DNA of 64,000 nt from Methanoculleus sp. UBA430 (GCF_002506585.1 NZ_DAXW01000009.1:72100-136099); one strand, 5' to 3'. Numbered from the stretch's first letter, positions 33,925 through 43,835 are shown. Numbers and translations are program-made. Notes: a model not told the origin generated them from the letters alone.

Positions 33925-35103
33925 TCAGACAGTATTCAGCCCGTTATCCTGCGCAACTCCGACAAACGACTCCCCGACGTGCCGGATCTGTTTTTCCGTC
34001 AACCCGAAGGTGTTGTACTTCCAGACTTTCGTGGAGCCGGGGATGACCCCGGTGATCCCCCGCTTCTTCATGTCGCTTGCGAGGAAGAATCCACGTTTCT
34101 TGTGCCGTTGTGCCACCATATCGAAGGAGCCGCGGGTATCTATCCGGGTCAGGGTGTGCTTTCTGGGGTAGTCGGAGAGGACCTTTGTCCCCTCGATGGA
34201 GAGGAGGGCATCCGTGACCGCCTGCGAATGCGCCACCTCGGTCTCCCAGTGCTGCACCCGCTCCCTGACGTGGGGGAACGAGGCCATCATCCCGACGACG
34301 GTGACGCCCATCAGGGTGCAGCCCATCATCTCCACCTCTTTCATGCCGAACGTCCGGCCGGTGACGTCTCCCTTTGCCTGTGTCATCCGGAAGACCCGCG
34401 CTGCGTGCTCGTTCGTCGTCGCGAGGACACCGGAGGGCGCCGGGGCCGCCATGCTCTTGTGCCCCGACCCGACCACGAAGTCGGCGCCGAGCGCTTTGCC
34501 GTCGACAGGCATGATCCCGACGGTGTAGGCACCGTTGACGAGGACCGGGATGTCGTACTGGTGGGCGACCTTGATGATTCCTGCGACGTCGTGGACGTTC
34601 CCGAACTGGTAGTCGACGTGGTCGACGAAGAGCAGGGGCGGGGTCCGCGAGAACTCCCGGATCACCGCCTCGATCTTCTCTGCTGCGGCATCGGGAGTGA
34701 TGTGGTTCTTTTCGTCCTTCGGGATCTCCCGGGGGATCCCGCCCGCCGCTTCGATTGCCATGAACTCGGTGTAGTGGGCGAGCGCCGTGAGGATGACCGG
34801 GTCGCCTTTCGAGACGAGAGTGCTTGCAACCGCCTGGAACCCCCGGCGCGCTCCCGGGACCACCCGCGCGGTATCCATATTCAGCCACGCGGCGAGGTCC
34901 GCGTGGTACTGCGCGATAGGGGGGTTCTTGATATAGTCGAGCCGGGGAGGGTTGCGGCAGTTGTCGCAGACCGAATAGCCGTCGCCGAAGGATATCGCCG
35001 CTTTCATGGCTTCAGGAGTGAGCCGCCCACCGGCCTGGATCGGGTCGATGTTGATGTACATCTCCTCGACGTCACGGGCTTCGATATCGACTGCGCACCT
35101 CAC
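33925..35103 (-). CDS. pscS: O-phosphoseryl-tRNA:cysteinyl-tRNA synthase (SepCysS)
   Basis: A 392-residue PLP enzyme that turns Sep-tRNA-Cys into Cys-tRNA-Cys, the indirect cysteine route of methanogens. The PLP lysine is in VGSGHKSMAAPAPSG (Lys216). SVCDNC (Cys46, Cys49) and MMGC (Cys262) are the three conserved Cys residues thought to handle sulfur. Its GTG start overlaps the stop of a tiny upstream gene as GTGA. The sulfur donor and the SepRS gene are not in the window. Confidence 0.94.
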   Translation of the reverse strand: MRCAVDIEARDVEEMYINIDPIQAGGRLTPEAMKAAISFGDGYSVCDNCRNPPRLDYIKNPPIAQYHADLAAWLNMDTARVVPGARRGFQAVASTLVSKGDPVILTALAHYTEFMAIEAAGGIPREIPKDEKNHITPDAAAEKIEAVIREFSRTPPLLFVDHVDYQFGNVHDVAGIIKVAHQYDIPVLVNGAYTVGIMPVDGKALGADFVVGSGHKSMAAPAPSGVLATTNEHAARVFRMTQAKGDVTGRTFGMKEVEMMGCTLMGVTVVGMMASFPHVRERVQHWETEVAHSQAVTDALLSIEGTKVLSDYPRKHTLTRIDTRGSFDMVAQRHKKRGFFLASDMKKRGITGVIPGSTKVWKYNTFGLTEKQIRHVGESFVGVAQDNGLNTV

Positions 35104-35282
35104 CGGACCAGCTCCTCTTCGATGACTGCGATCTGCCGCTTCACCTTCTCGAGCGTGGCTGCGGCACGCTTCTGCTCTGCCTCGTCAAGGTCGTGCTGCG
35201 GGGCTGTCTCCCGCAGGAGGAATCGGATGTCGGAGAGGAGGAAGAGTGCCTGAAAAACTGCGTCAACGGCTCTTTTTGACAC
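35100..35282 (-). CDS. small helical protein, possible SepCysE-like partner of SepCysS
   Basis: A 60-residue helical protein (MSKRAVDAVFQALFLLSDIRF...) overlapping the start of pscS by four bases. SepCysE is a known scaffold that joins SepRS, SepCysS and tRNA in methanogens, but known examples are longer, so this could be a reduced form, a regulator, or unrelated. I take the GTG at 35282 because GGTGATC lies just upstream and a TATA box at about 35313 would start transcription near 35288. A TTG at 35297 is the alternative. Confidence 0.55.
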   Translation of the reverse strand: MSKRAVDAVFQALFLLSDIRFLLRETAPQHDLDEAEQKRAAATLEKVKRQIAVIEEELVR

Positions 35283-35308
35283 GAGATCACCATACAAATA
35301 TCAGTGAG

Positions 35309-35316
35309 GATATATT
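35309..35316 (-). promoter_or_regulatory. TATA-like box for the pscS pair
   Basis: On the minus strand the sequence reads CTAATATATCC. It is placed so that transcription would begin only a few bases before the GTG at 35282. Confidence 0.5.
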
Positions 35317-35379
35317 AGGTTACGCGTGTTTCGGGCACTGAGCCTATGCCGCACACTTTCACACCGCGCTGAACAGGCA

Positions 35380-35387
35380 TTTATACT
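35380..35387 (+). promoter_or_regulatory. TATA-like box for mre11
   Basis: GCATTTATACTC lies about 29 bases before the mre11 ATG at 35413, so the transcript would have a very short leader. It probably drives the whole mre11-rad50-nurA-herA unit. Confidence 0.55.
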
Positions 35388-35412
35388 CTAGGGACATGGA
35401 GATTTAGTGGGC

Positions 35413-36573
35413 ATGAAGATCGTTCATTTAGCAGACACGCATCTCGGATTGTCGGCTTTTAACCGAGTAGATCCGGAGACCGGGATGAACCTGCGCGAAC
35501 AGTTCATTTACGACAACTTCCTTGCCTCTGTTGACCGGATCATCGCGATGCGTCCCGACGCGCTCGTCCATGCAGGCGACCTCTTCCACCAGGTCAAACC
35601 GAAGACCCGCGCCTACACGACGGCGCTCGACGCCCTCTCCCGCCTGCGGGACGCGGGGATCCCGGTGCTCGTGGTTGCGGGCAACCACAGCATGGCCAAG
35701 ACCCGGTATACGGCATCGCCGTTTGAGGTGCTTGAGAGGGGAGGCTACGCTGCAGGCGACCTCTACGTCGCTCACAACAACCGCTATCGGCGGGTCGAAC
35801 TGGGGGACACCGTCTTTCACCTGATACCGAATATGCTCCTCCCCGAAGGGTACCGGACGGCATTTGCGGAGGTCGAGTACTCCGGCGGCACAGACGTGCT
35901 TGTCACCCACGGCCTTGCGAGCATCCTGAAGGACCGGCGGTTGCACACCGTCGCCGAGCACGAACTGGACACGACGATCCTCTCGGACCGGTTCGACTAC
36001 ATCGCTCTCGGCCACTTCCACGGCCAGGTGCAGGTCGCCGACAACGCCTGGTACAGCGGGTCACTTGAGTACTGCAACTACGGAGAGATCGCGGAGAAGA
36101 AGGGCGGCCTCGCCGTGGACCTCGAGTCCGGGGAGGTCGAGCAGATCGACCTCCCGCGCACCCCCATGATCAGCCTCGGCCGGATCAATTGCGACGGCCT
36201 CTCGGCCCGTGAGGTCGTGGAGGGCATCCTCGACGCGGCCGGTACCGCAGGTGAGCGGATCGACCGCGCGATCTGCCGGGTCACGCTCGATGGAATACGG
36301 CGCGAGACGCTCCGCGCACTTGACCAGAAGGCGCTCGCGGACGTCCGGGCTCAAGTGCTGGACCTCAAACTGCAGGTGATAACCGCCGACGATCCGTCCC
36401 GGATCTTCTGCGAAGACTCACTCGTCGGTCTGGACTACATCGGTGAGTTCGAGCGTTTCGTGGAGCGGGAGCACCTTGCCCCCGGCGAGGAAGAGTTCGT
36501 GAAGAGGACCGGGACGGCGGTCCTCCGGTCGGCCATCGCACGCCATAAAGAGGGAGAGCGTGCTGCTGAATAA
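35413..36573 (+). CDS. mre11: DNA double-strand break repair nuclease Mre11
   Basis: A 386-residue calcineurin-like phosphoesterase. The metal-binding motifs appear in order: LADTHLG (near residue 8), HAGDLFHQ, VAGNHSM, LVTHG and LGHFHG. With Rad50 it processes broken DNA ends. The ATG at 35413 is preferred over the GTG six bases upstream, because the protein then begins at the first strand (MKIVHLADTH). It overlaps rad50 by 14 bases. Confidence 0.95.
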   Translation: MKIVHLADTHLGLSAFNRVDPETGMNLREQFIYDNFLASVDRIIAMRPDALVHAGDLFHQVKPKTRAYTTALDALSRLRDAGIPVLVVAGNHSMAKTRYTASPFEVLERGGYAAGDLYVAHNNRYRRVELGDTVFHLIPNMLLPEGYRTAFAEVEYSGGTDVLVTHGLASILKDRRLHTVAEHELDTTILSDRFDYIALGHFHGQVQVADNAWYSGSLEYCNYGEIAEKKGGLAVDLESGEVEQIDLPRTPMISLGRINCDGLSAREVVEGILDAAGTAGERIDRAICRVTLDGIRRETLRALDQKALADVRAQVLDLKLQVITADDPSRIFCEDSLVGLDYIGEFERFVEREHLAPGEEEFVKRTGTAVLRSAIARHKEGERAAE

Positions 36574-39500
36574 ACTCCGGATGCGGAACTTCAAGCGGTT
36601 CCGTGATCAGGAGATCGCCTTCCAGGACGGCATCACGGGCATCGTCGGGAACAACGGGACCGGCAAGAGCAGCATCGTCGCCGCGATCCTCTTCGCCCTC
36701 TATGGCCTCCAGGGGACCGGGCTCGACGGAAACTACATCGTCAGTTCCTTTGCCGGCCCACAGGACGTCTGCGAGGTCCGCCTGGACTTCCGGGTCGCCG
36801 GCAACGACTACGCCGTCGTCCGCAGGTTCAAACGCCGCCCCTCCTCGACCCTCCACGAGGCAAACCTCTACCTGAACCAGAGACTTCTCGCGAGCAGCGT
36901 CCAGAAGGTAGGAGAGGAGGTGCAGCGGATCGTCGGCATGGGCCCGGGAGACCTCCGGAACACCATCTACTCCGGGCAGAAGGAACTCCTTGCCCTGATC
37001 GAGAGCCGGGCCGGGTCCCGGAAGGACTGGTTCATGCAGGTGCTGGGCATCGATTACCTCAGGAAAGACAGCATGGAAGACCTGAAGAAGGTGGTCGATG
37101 CCCGGGAAGGGGTTTTCCTGGAACTCTCCGGGCGGCTCCGGGAGCTCGATGCAGACGGGATCCGCGACCGCCTCTCGGCACTCCACACCGATCTCGCCGG
37201 TGTTGAAGAAGCCTCAGAGAAGGCAGGTGCCATCGATAGGCGTGCCGTGGAGTTGCTCGAGGATGCCCGACGAGAACGCGACCGGCTGCTCTCCGTGCGC
37301 GAACGGTATCTCCACCTCAGAAACGAGGAGGAGGTGTTCACGGCGGAGATCACACGACTCCGTGCCGAGTGCCGGGAGGGGGAGGCGGAGATCGCAGAGC
37401 GGCGGCGGTTGCAGGCCGAACTTGCAGAACTCACGCCTCTCGCCGACCGCTACGAACCTCTGAAGGCGGAGATGGTCGTGATGGCGGAGGCGAAGGCCGC
37501 AACCGACCGCCGGGTCCTCGAGGTGCATGCCGCAAACGAGCAGGTCCGCGAGTACGGAGAACGCAACGCGAAGATTGAGGCCGAACTCACCGCACTTGCA
37601 GAGGACGAGGAGGCGGTTACCGCCCTTGCCCGGGAGGTCGGGGAGTGGCAGGCCCTCCGCGACCGTCTCACGACGATGAAGGCACTCCAGCCGGAGTACG
37701 ACGCCCTCCGTGAGGAACTCGCCCGCATGGACGAGCGCTTTTCCCAGACGGAGCGCCGTGTCCGGGAGAATCGGCTGGAGATCGAAGCGATCGAGGAGAA
37801 GACACGACACCTTCGCGCGATCGAAGCGGAGATCGAGGACCTCGACTACCTCCGGGCCCGGGAAGAGGCTTTTCTCAAAGCCCAGGAGTACGCCCGGCAG
37901 GAAGAGCGGTGCCTCCGGGAGGTCCGCGCCGCAACAGACGAGATGAGCCTGCTCGAGAGCGAGATCGCCGGGCTTGCCCGACAGCTCGCCGGGATGGGCG
38001 CCATCGAGGGGGAGATCGAGTCGGCGGAGAGCCGGAAAGACTACCTGACATCCCGGATCAGCGCCTGTGCCGAACGCCAGGAGGCGATCCGCGACGAGAT
38101 CCGGAAACTGGCCGAACACCGGGCGGAGATCCTCGCCGCAGGCCCGGAAGGCTCCTGCCCGACGTGCCACCAGGGACTCGGCGAGCACTACGAGGAACTG
38201 GTTGGCGACCTTGCAGCCGCTACCACGTCGATGCAGGCCACGCTTGCAGACCTCGAACACGAGTATACGAGGGCGACCGCCGACCGCAAGAACCTCGTCG
38301 CCGCTCTGCAGGACCTCTCCCGGCAGCGCATCGACTGCCAGCGCCTGAAGGAGCAGCACGCGCTCTACTCGTCGCGGCACGACCAGAGCAGAAGGAGCGT
38401 GCAGCGGTGGCGGGCCGAGGCCGAAGAACACCGTGCGGCGATGCAGGCGCTCGGCATGGACGAATACGATCCGGCGGTGCATATCGCCCTCAAGGAGCGC
38501 ATCCACGCTCTCGTGGAGAAGCGGGCAGCGGCCGACACCCTCCGGGGCGAGTGCAGCCGCCTCCCCGCCCTCCAGGAGGAGCGGCAGCGGCTCATCAAGG
38601 ATGTCGAGGGCTACCTCGCCGGAAAAGAGGAGACCGAGGCGAAGGTATCCCGGATCGGGTTCGACCCCGTGGTCCGGCAGCGCCTTGATGCCGAAGCGCA
38701 GGCACTTGAGGGGTCATACCGCGCCTACGCGGAGGCACAGGCCCGTCTCGCGCGGCGACCGGCGCTGGAGAAGGAGCAGGAGGCTGTTCTCGCACGGGTC
38801 GACGCTCTCCGGCAGAGGCTGGAGGTCGCCCGGGCTGAACTCATCCGCCTCTCGTTTGACCCGCAACGGTTCGCACGCCTTGGTGAGGAGTGCAGCCGTG
38901 CCGAAGCGGCGCACCGGAGAGCGCTTGAGCTCCGGGTCCGCCTCGAGGAGGTTCCACGCCTCTTCGAGACGCTCAAGGCAAAGCAGGACCTCCTCGCAAG
39001 TCGGGAGGCCGACCTGCTCCGGGTCGGGGCGGCCATCGGCGACCTCGGGTTTGACGAACGAGCGGTCGCGGCAGCAGAGGAGGCAGTCGCGGGCCGCGAG
39101 AGGGAGGTTGCGGCGGCACGGGAGCAGCGGTACGCAATCACCGCTCGCATAACCGGCCTGGCGGCAGAGATCGAGAATGAGGCAGGGAGGCTCTCCCGGG
39201 CGGAGGACCTCTCCCGGCAGCAGGAGACGCTCACCAGGGAGATCGGGCGCCTGAAACTGACCCGCACCCTCATCAAGGACTACACGGACTACCTCCTGCA
39301 GGTGGTCAGGGACAGGATCGAGGAGGAGGCGGGGAGGGTGCTTGCCGAGATCACCGATGGGCGCTACGGGACGGTGATGCTCGACGACGACTTCACCGTC
39401 CTCGTCCACGATATGGGAGACGACTACCCGGCCGACCGGTTCAGCGGCGGAGAGCAGGACGACATCGCCATCGCCCTCCGGGTCGCCCTCTCCCGGTTCC

Positions 39501-39733
39501 TTGCCGAGGTGAACGGGGTGCACGACTCCACGTTCCTGATCTTCGACGAGATCTTCGGGAGCCAGGATGAAGGGCGGCGTAATAACCTCCTGCGGGCGCT
39601 CCGGACCCAGGAGGCTCATTTCCCCCAGATTCTCCTCATATCCCATATCACCGAGGTCCAGGATGAGTTCTCGACGACGCTCATGGTCGAGATGGGGGCG
39701 GACCAGGCAAGCCGCGTCCGGGAGTTCGAATGA
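36560..39733 (+). CDS. rad50: DNA double-strand break repair ATPase Rad50
   Basis: A 1057-residue SMC-like ATPase. The Walker A site is GNNGTGKSS (about residue 31). Long coiled coils run to both sides of a zinc hook, CPTCHQ, whose Cys pair is near residues 533-536, close to the middle. The C-terminus has FSGGEQDDIAIALRVALSRFL (signature) and FLIFDEIFGSQDEGRR (Walker B and D loop). It partners with the overlapping mre11 product and overlaps nurA by four bases. Confidence 0.96.
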   Translation: MLLNKLRMRNFKRFRDQEIAFQDGITGIVGNNGTGKSSIVAAILFALYGLQGTGLDGNYIVSSFAGPQDVCEVRLDFRVAGNDYAVVRRFKRRPSSTLHEANLYLNQRLLASSVQKVGEEVQRIVGMGPGDLRNTIYSGQKELLALIESRAGSRKDWFMQVLGIDYLRKDSMEDLKKVVDAREGVFLELSGRLRELDADGIRDRLSALHTDLAGVEEASEKAGAIDRRAVELLEDARRERDRLLSVRERYLHLRNEEEVFTAEITRLRAECREGEAEIAERRRLQAELAELTPLADRYEPLKAEMVVMAEAKAATDRRVLEVHAANEQVREYGERNAKIEAELTALAEDEEAVTALAREVGEWQALRDRLTTMKALQPEYDALREELARMDERFSQTERRVRENRLEIEAIEEKTRHLRAIEAEIEDLDYLRAREEAFLKAQEYARQEERCLREVRAATDEMSLLESEIAGLARQLAGMGAIEGEIESAESRKDYLTSRISACAERQEAIRDEIRKLAEHRAEILAAGPEGSCPTCHQGLGEHYEELVGDLAAATTSMQATLADLEHEYTRATADRKNLVAALQDLSRQRIDCQRLKEQHALYSSRHDQSRRSVQRWRAEAEEHRAAMQALGMDEYDPAVHIALKERIHALVEKRAAADTLRGECSRLPALQEERQRLIKDVEGYLAGKEETEAKVSRIGFDPVVRQRLDAEAQALEGSYRAYAEAQARLARRPALEKEQEAVLARVDALRQRLEVARAELIRLSFDPQRFARLGEECSRAEAAHRRALELRVRLEEVPRLFETLKAKQDLLASREADLLRVGAAIGDLGFDERAVAAAEEAVAGREREVAAAREQRYAITARITGLAAEIENEAGRLSRAEDLSRQQETLTREIGRLKLTRTLIKDYTDYLLQVVRDRIEEEAGRVLAEITDGRYGTVMLDDDFTVLVHDMGDDYPADRFSGGEQDDIAIALRVALSRFLAEVNGVHDSTFLIFDEIFGSQDEGRRNNLLRALRTQEAHFPQILLISHITEVQDEFSTTLMVEMGADQASRVREFE

Positions 39734-40770
39734 TGGACCGGAAGACCTTTTACCAGGACGCCATCCGGCGGGTCGCCGGAAGGATCCGGGAGTCCGCCCC
39801 CGAGGACCTTCCCGAGCGGTTTTCGGCGTGCAGCGGGTTTGATACGTCATCATACCGCTGCTGCCGGCCCGAGTTCGACGGGGCAGTCTGCGCGGTGGAC
39901 GGGAGCAACACCATAATTCTCGACGCAGGCAGTTTCGCCATCGCCGCCGTCCGGGCATCGGTCAGCGCGTATGCCGGCAGTGCCCGCCTCTGCCACCGTA
40001 CGACGCCCCTCTACGTCGTTACGGTCAACCCGGGAACCGGGAACGAGGACTTCGACACGCTCTTTTACGACTGTTTTCACTGCACCCCGAAGGCGCACCT
40101 CGACCACGACGACCCGGTCCGGAACACCGCCGTCATACGCGACACCCTCGAGTACTGGGCGGCGATGGAGATGGCCGCGGAACTCGATACCGGGGACCTC
40201 ATCGTCCTCGACGGCACGCTCCAGGTCCGCCATGCAAGCCATGACGAGGTCATCGAGAGACTCTTGAACCTCTGCAACCTCCGGGGGGTGCTCATCGCCG
40301 CGGTGACGAAACGAACGTCGCTCACCTGGGGTGGGGGGCACCCGATCATCCCGGCGGCAGAGGGGCTTGCTCGCGAACTTTCCGTCCGTGAGCCCTGGTA
40401 TCTCTGCGTCTCCGCCGCCGAGGGCCTCATCGATCGGCAGGAGGCACGCCCCTGGAAGCAGCGGGGCGAGCAGTACGTTACGCGGCTGCACCCGCGGGCA
40501 CAGCGGGCGTTCAAGGTGGAGATCCCGAAATACTACGGCCCGGACAACGTCGAACGGGTCTTCTCGGCGCTCGCGTTCTTTGCCGACGACGGGAGGGTCA
40601 CGGGCTACCCGTACCCGCTCCTCGACGCCCACCTCACCACGAAGATCGGAAGGGACGCGGTTGACCAGGTCCGCCGGGACATCGTCCGGGACATGGACCT
40701 GCTCGGCATGACCTTTGCCGATTACACCGGCATCTTTGGAGACTACCACGATGAATTTGATCGATATTGA
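39730..40770 (+). CDS. nurA: NurA 5'-3' nuclease
   Basis: A 346-residue nuclease of the archaeal NurA family, which works with HerA, Mre11 and Rad50 to resect DNA ends. VCAVDGSN near residue 57 holds the first catalytic Asp, and the C-terminal half includes YPYPLLDAHLTTKI, where a second Asp lies. It begins ATGATG at 39730, overlapping rad50's stop codon, and ends inside the herA start region. Confidence 0.9.
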   Translation: MMDRKTFYQDAIRRVAGRIRESAPEDLPERFSACSGFDTSSYRCCRPEFDGAVCAVDGSNTIILDAGSFAIAAVRASVSAYAGSARLCHRTTPLYVVTVNPGTGNEDFDTLFYDCFHCTPKAHLDHDDPVRNTAVIRDTLEYWAAMEMAAELDTGDLIVLDGTLQVRHASHDEVIERLLNLCNLRGVLIAAVTKRTSLTWGGGHPIIPAAEGLARELSVREPWYLCVSAAEGLIDRQEARPWKQRGEQYVTRLHPRAQRAFKVEIPKYYGPDNVERVFSALAFFADDGRVTGYPYPLLDAHLTTKIGRDAVDQVRRDIVRDMDLLGMTFADYTGIFGDYHDEFDRY

Positions 40771-42346
40771 CGGCGGCGACGCCTCGAAATACCGCCTGAT
40801 CGGGGACCGGGTGCTCAGCTACCGGTTTGCCGTCCCCCACGACGAAGAACTCTTTCTCGGGGACATCTTGAAGATCACCGACGACGTCAAGGGGCTGACG
40901 TTCTTTGCCAAAGTGAGCGACCTCCTCCACGACTGCAACTTCTCCGACCCGAACTGGGACACCCGGCCCCATACCGAGCACTTCTACACCATAGGGGAGG
41001 ACGTCTTCATCCTCGTCGAGGCGCTCCCGCTCGGGTACGTCGGCGCTGACGGCACCTTCCGAAAACCCCGGACAATTCCGGCGAAGTTCTCCCGCGTGGA
41101 GCGGCCGGGCTCGGATGACTTTGCATTCCTCCGGCAGGTGATGGGCGATATCGAGGTCGGGGTGATGAAGACCGGCCAGGACGTCCTGCAGGACGTGCAG
41201 GTCGCTCTCCCCTCAACCGTCATGCGCCAGCACATGGGCGTCTTCGCGACGACGGGCATGGGGAAGAGCAACTTCATGAAGGTCTTCTGCGCATCCTGTA
41301 TGCAGGCCCGGGCGTTCGGGCTGCTCATCGTCGACCCGCACGGCGAGTACGTGGCGGGCGGGCGGTCGTCGAGCGGCAAGGATACCCGGGGACTCCTGCA
41401 CTACCAGGCCGGCCGGGACGGGCTCTCCGTCTTCTCCACCCGGTCGGAGCAGTTCCGGAAGAAGTACCGTCTGGACCAGCTCTACCTTGACCACGACGAC
41501 TTCAGGGCGCCCGACCTCCTCCTGCTCTACGAGCACTCTCCGCCCCAGCGCGAGGTCGTGGAGATGCTCGAGAGCACGCCGGGTTCCGACGTGATCGACT
41601 TCTTCCAGACCACCGACTTTGCAACCTTCGACGCCGAGACCTACACCGGCCGCCATCCCCGGATTGCCCGGGACTTAAAGAACTTCTCACCGAGCACGCT
41701 CTCGGTGATGCAGCGGCGCATCACGGGCATGATGAACCGGAACCGGGGCTTCTTCCGGCGCCAGGGCTCCTCGATCCCGGAGATCGTGAAGGCGCTCCAC
41801 GAGAACAAGGTCGTCCTGATCGATATCCCGGGAATGAGCGAGCAGAGCGAACTCTTTGTCCTCTCGATCATAACGCGCAAGATCATGCGCAACCACCAGG
41901 GGGAAGGGGCCGGAGGCGATGAGGAGCCAAAGCAGGTGCTGATCACCATCGAGGAGGCGCAGCGGGTGCTGGGGTCAGGACCCGGGAGCACCCAGATCTT
42001 CCGGGAAGCCGCGATGGAGGGGAGAAAGTTCGGTGTCGGGCTCTGTGTGGTGACCCAGCAGCCGAAGAACATCGACGCCCGGGTCCTTGCCCAGTTGAAC
42101 ACCTTCGTCGTGATGGGGCTCTCAGACCGGGGAGACCGCGATATCATCGCAAGCAGCGCAAAGCAGGACCTATCGCGCCTGGACACCGAGATCCAGACGC
42201 TTGAACCGGGAGAAGCGGTCATCAGCACCATCGGGATACCGTTCCCGGTGAGCACCCGGATCCATCTCTTCGAGGAGTACGTTCAGGACCTCAACACAAG
42301 ACCGGTGGTCCGGCCGATCGACGACGGGCTTGATACGACATTTTGA
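40751..42346 (+). CDS. herA: HerA DNA translocase
   Basis: A 531-residue hexameric FtsK/HerA-type ATPase. The N-terminal HAS-barrel-like domain is followed by FATTGMGKSN (Walker A, about 166-174) and VLITIEEAQRVLG (Walker B). A conserved Arg/Gln region (LCVVTQQPKNIDARVLAQLNTFV) follows. It drives NurA along DNA. The ATG at 40751 overlaps nurA by 20 bases. This is the last of the four-gene resection operon. Confidence 0.93.
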   Translation: MNLIDIDGGDASKYRLIGDRVLSYRFAVPHDEELFLGDILKITDDVKGLTFFAKVSDLLHDCNFSDPNWDTRPHTEHFYTIGEDVFILVEALPLGYVGADGTFRKPRTIPAKFSRVERPGSDDFAFLRQVMGDIEVGVMKTGQDVLQDVQVALPSTVMRQHMGVFATTGMGKSNFMKVFCASCMQARAFGLLIVDPHGEYVAGGRSSSGKDTRGLLHYQAGRDGLSVFSTRSEQFRKKYRLDQLYLDHDDFRAPDLLLLYEHSPPQREVVEMLESTPGSDVIDFFQTTDFATFDAETYTGRHPRIARDLKNFSPSTLSVMQRRITGMMNRNRGFFRRQGSSIPEIVKALHENKVVLIDIPGMSEQSELFVLSIITRKIMRNHQGEGAGGDEEPKQVLITIEEAQRVLGSGPGSTQIFREAAMEGRKFGVGLCVVTQQPKNIDARVLAQLNTFVVMGLSDRGDRDIIASSAKQDLSRLDTEIQTLEPGEAVISTIGIPFPVSTRIHLFEEYVQDLNTRPVVRPIDDGLDTTF

Positions 42347-42436
42347 GAAGAAACGCGCGAAGGTGATGTTGGCAGGATCCTATCCTGTGTCAACTGTCCC
42401 TTCACTGAATTGCTTGACGCCCCGGGGGCATCAGGA

Positions 42437-42940
42437 TTACTGGACTTTCTCGATTTTTCGTATCGAGACGCAGTTGATGACCGCATCCCCGGACAGGATG
42501 TAGCGTTTGACGACCGTCCCGAGCACCTCGACCACATCCCCCTTCTGTACGTTGTGTGCCGGCGAGGTGAACATCTTGACCGATATCTCACCGGTCCGGT
42601 CGGCGACGAGGTACTGCGGCCGGTTGAGGAACTGGAAATACACACGTTCGACGACACCCTTTATGCGTACCGGTTCCCCGAGCATGTTTAGGTTGATCTC
42701 CCGTATCCGGGCGTTCTTCGCTTCTGCTTCGTACATAGGCACCAGTGACGTATACTGTGACTGGCTCATGTAGTTGAGCGCTAGCGGTATGAGAACCAGC
42801 ATGACGGCCACAGGTACGCCCCAGATCAGCAGGTATACATCCCCTGTAGTGAGGACATACGCTGCCATCAAGACAACAAAAAAGAGGAAGACGGCCAGTA
42901 CAACGGCCGACACCCTCACTTTGATATTTCCGATCTGCAT
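42437..42940 (-). CDS. membrane protein with OB-fold domain
   Basis: A 167-residue protein with two transmembrane segments in the first 60 residues and a soluble domain that looks like an OB-fold: GEPVRIKGVVERVYFQF, then YLVADRTGEISVKMF and GDVVEVLGTVVKRYI. Such membrane-anchored OB domains resemble NfeD-type or nucleic-acid-binding modules, but no function is established. It sits between herA (convergent) and fdhC (same strand). Confidence 0.6.
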   Translation of the reverse strand: MQIGNIKVRVSAVVLAVFLFFVVLMAAYVLTTGDVYLLIWGVPVAVMLVLIPLALNYMSQSQYTSLVPMYEAEAKNARIREINLNMLGEPVRIKGVVERVYFQFLNRPQYLVADRTGEISVKMFTSPAHNVQKGDVVEVLGTVVKRYILSGDAVINCVSIRKIEKVQ

Positions 42941-42962
42941 CGTTAATCAGGTCTACTTAGAT

Positions 42963-43835
42963 CTACTTAAGGGCTGCAATTTCCTTTCTGAATGCGACCC
43001 AGTAGAGGACACCGACGAAGAACAGACCGCCGACGATGTTGCCGAGTGTGACCGGAATTACGTTGTTGGTCCACATGTTCACCCAGTTGACCGTCGCGAC
43101 TGCCTTTGTGGGGTCAATACCTGTGACGAAGATACCCGCCGGGATGAAGTACATGTTCGCAATGCTGTGTTCGAACCCGCTGGCAACGAAGGCGAAGATC
43201 GGGAACCAGATACCGACGATCTTACCGATCGCGTCGTCGGCGCAGATACCGAGCAGGACAGCAAGGTTGACGAGCCAGTTACAGGCAATTGCCTTCAGGA
43301 AGCACGACCAGAGCGCCATACCACCGACGTAACCTGTCTTTGCGGCCGCTATGCCTATCGCTCTCGTACCAAATGCGGTGACCGTTGCGACTCCGGCGGC
43401 ATCGTAGCTGACACACGGCCCGTATGCCATGATGTACGCAAAGATTACCGACCCGATGAAGTTGCCGATATATACCCAGACCCAGAGGTTGAGCACGCTT
43501 GCCCAGCTGACCTTGTGGACGAACGCTGCCATGGGGGCGAGCATCGCGTCGCCGGTGAAGAGTTCGGCACCGGTCATGATTGTGATGATAAGTCCGACAG
43601 GGAAGACAGCACCCAGAACGAGCTGGGAGATACCGGGGCTTGCCGCACCGAACCGCATCGCAACGTCGGTTGCCTGGATACCGGTCGAACAGACCGTCGC
43701 CAGGGCAGCACCCATCGCGATGAAGGCTCCGGAGAGGACACCACGCAGGAGCATGTTCCAGGCCGGCAGTCCGACCTTGTACTTCCCGGCATCACCTGCT
43801 TTTGCTACGATAGCAACTGGAGGATGGAATACCAT
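42963..43835 (-). CDS. fdhC: formate transporter FdhC
   Basis: A 290-residue member of the formate/nitrite transporter (FNT) family with six to seven hydrophobic segments. GAELFTGDAMLAPMAAF and ACNWLVNLAVLLG are the family's signature half-helix regions, and SGFEHSIANMYFIP supplies the conserved His-containing loop. It imports formate for the FdhAB enzyme encoded 3 kb away. GAGAGGTG lies just upstream of the ATG at 43835. Confidence 0.92.
   Translation of the reverse strand: MVFHPPVAIVAKAGDAGKYKVGLPAWNMLLRGVLSGAFIAMGAALATVCSTGIQATDVAMRFGAASPGISQLVLGAVFPVGLIITIMTGAELFTGDAMLAPMAAFVHKVSWASVLNLWVWVYIGNFIGSVIFAYIMAYGPCVSYDAAGVATVTAFGTRAIGIAAAKTGYVGGMALWSCFLKAIACNWLVNLAVLLGICADDAIGKIVGIWFPIFAFVASGFEHSIANMYFIPAGIFVTGIDPTKAVATVNWVNMWTNNVIPVTLGNIVGGLFFVGVLYWVAFRKEIAALK

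Noticed and set aside
37214..39958. Long minus-strand frames opposite rad50
   Set aside because: They mirror the GC-rich coiled-coil codons of rad50 and show no family motif.
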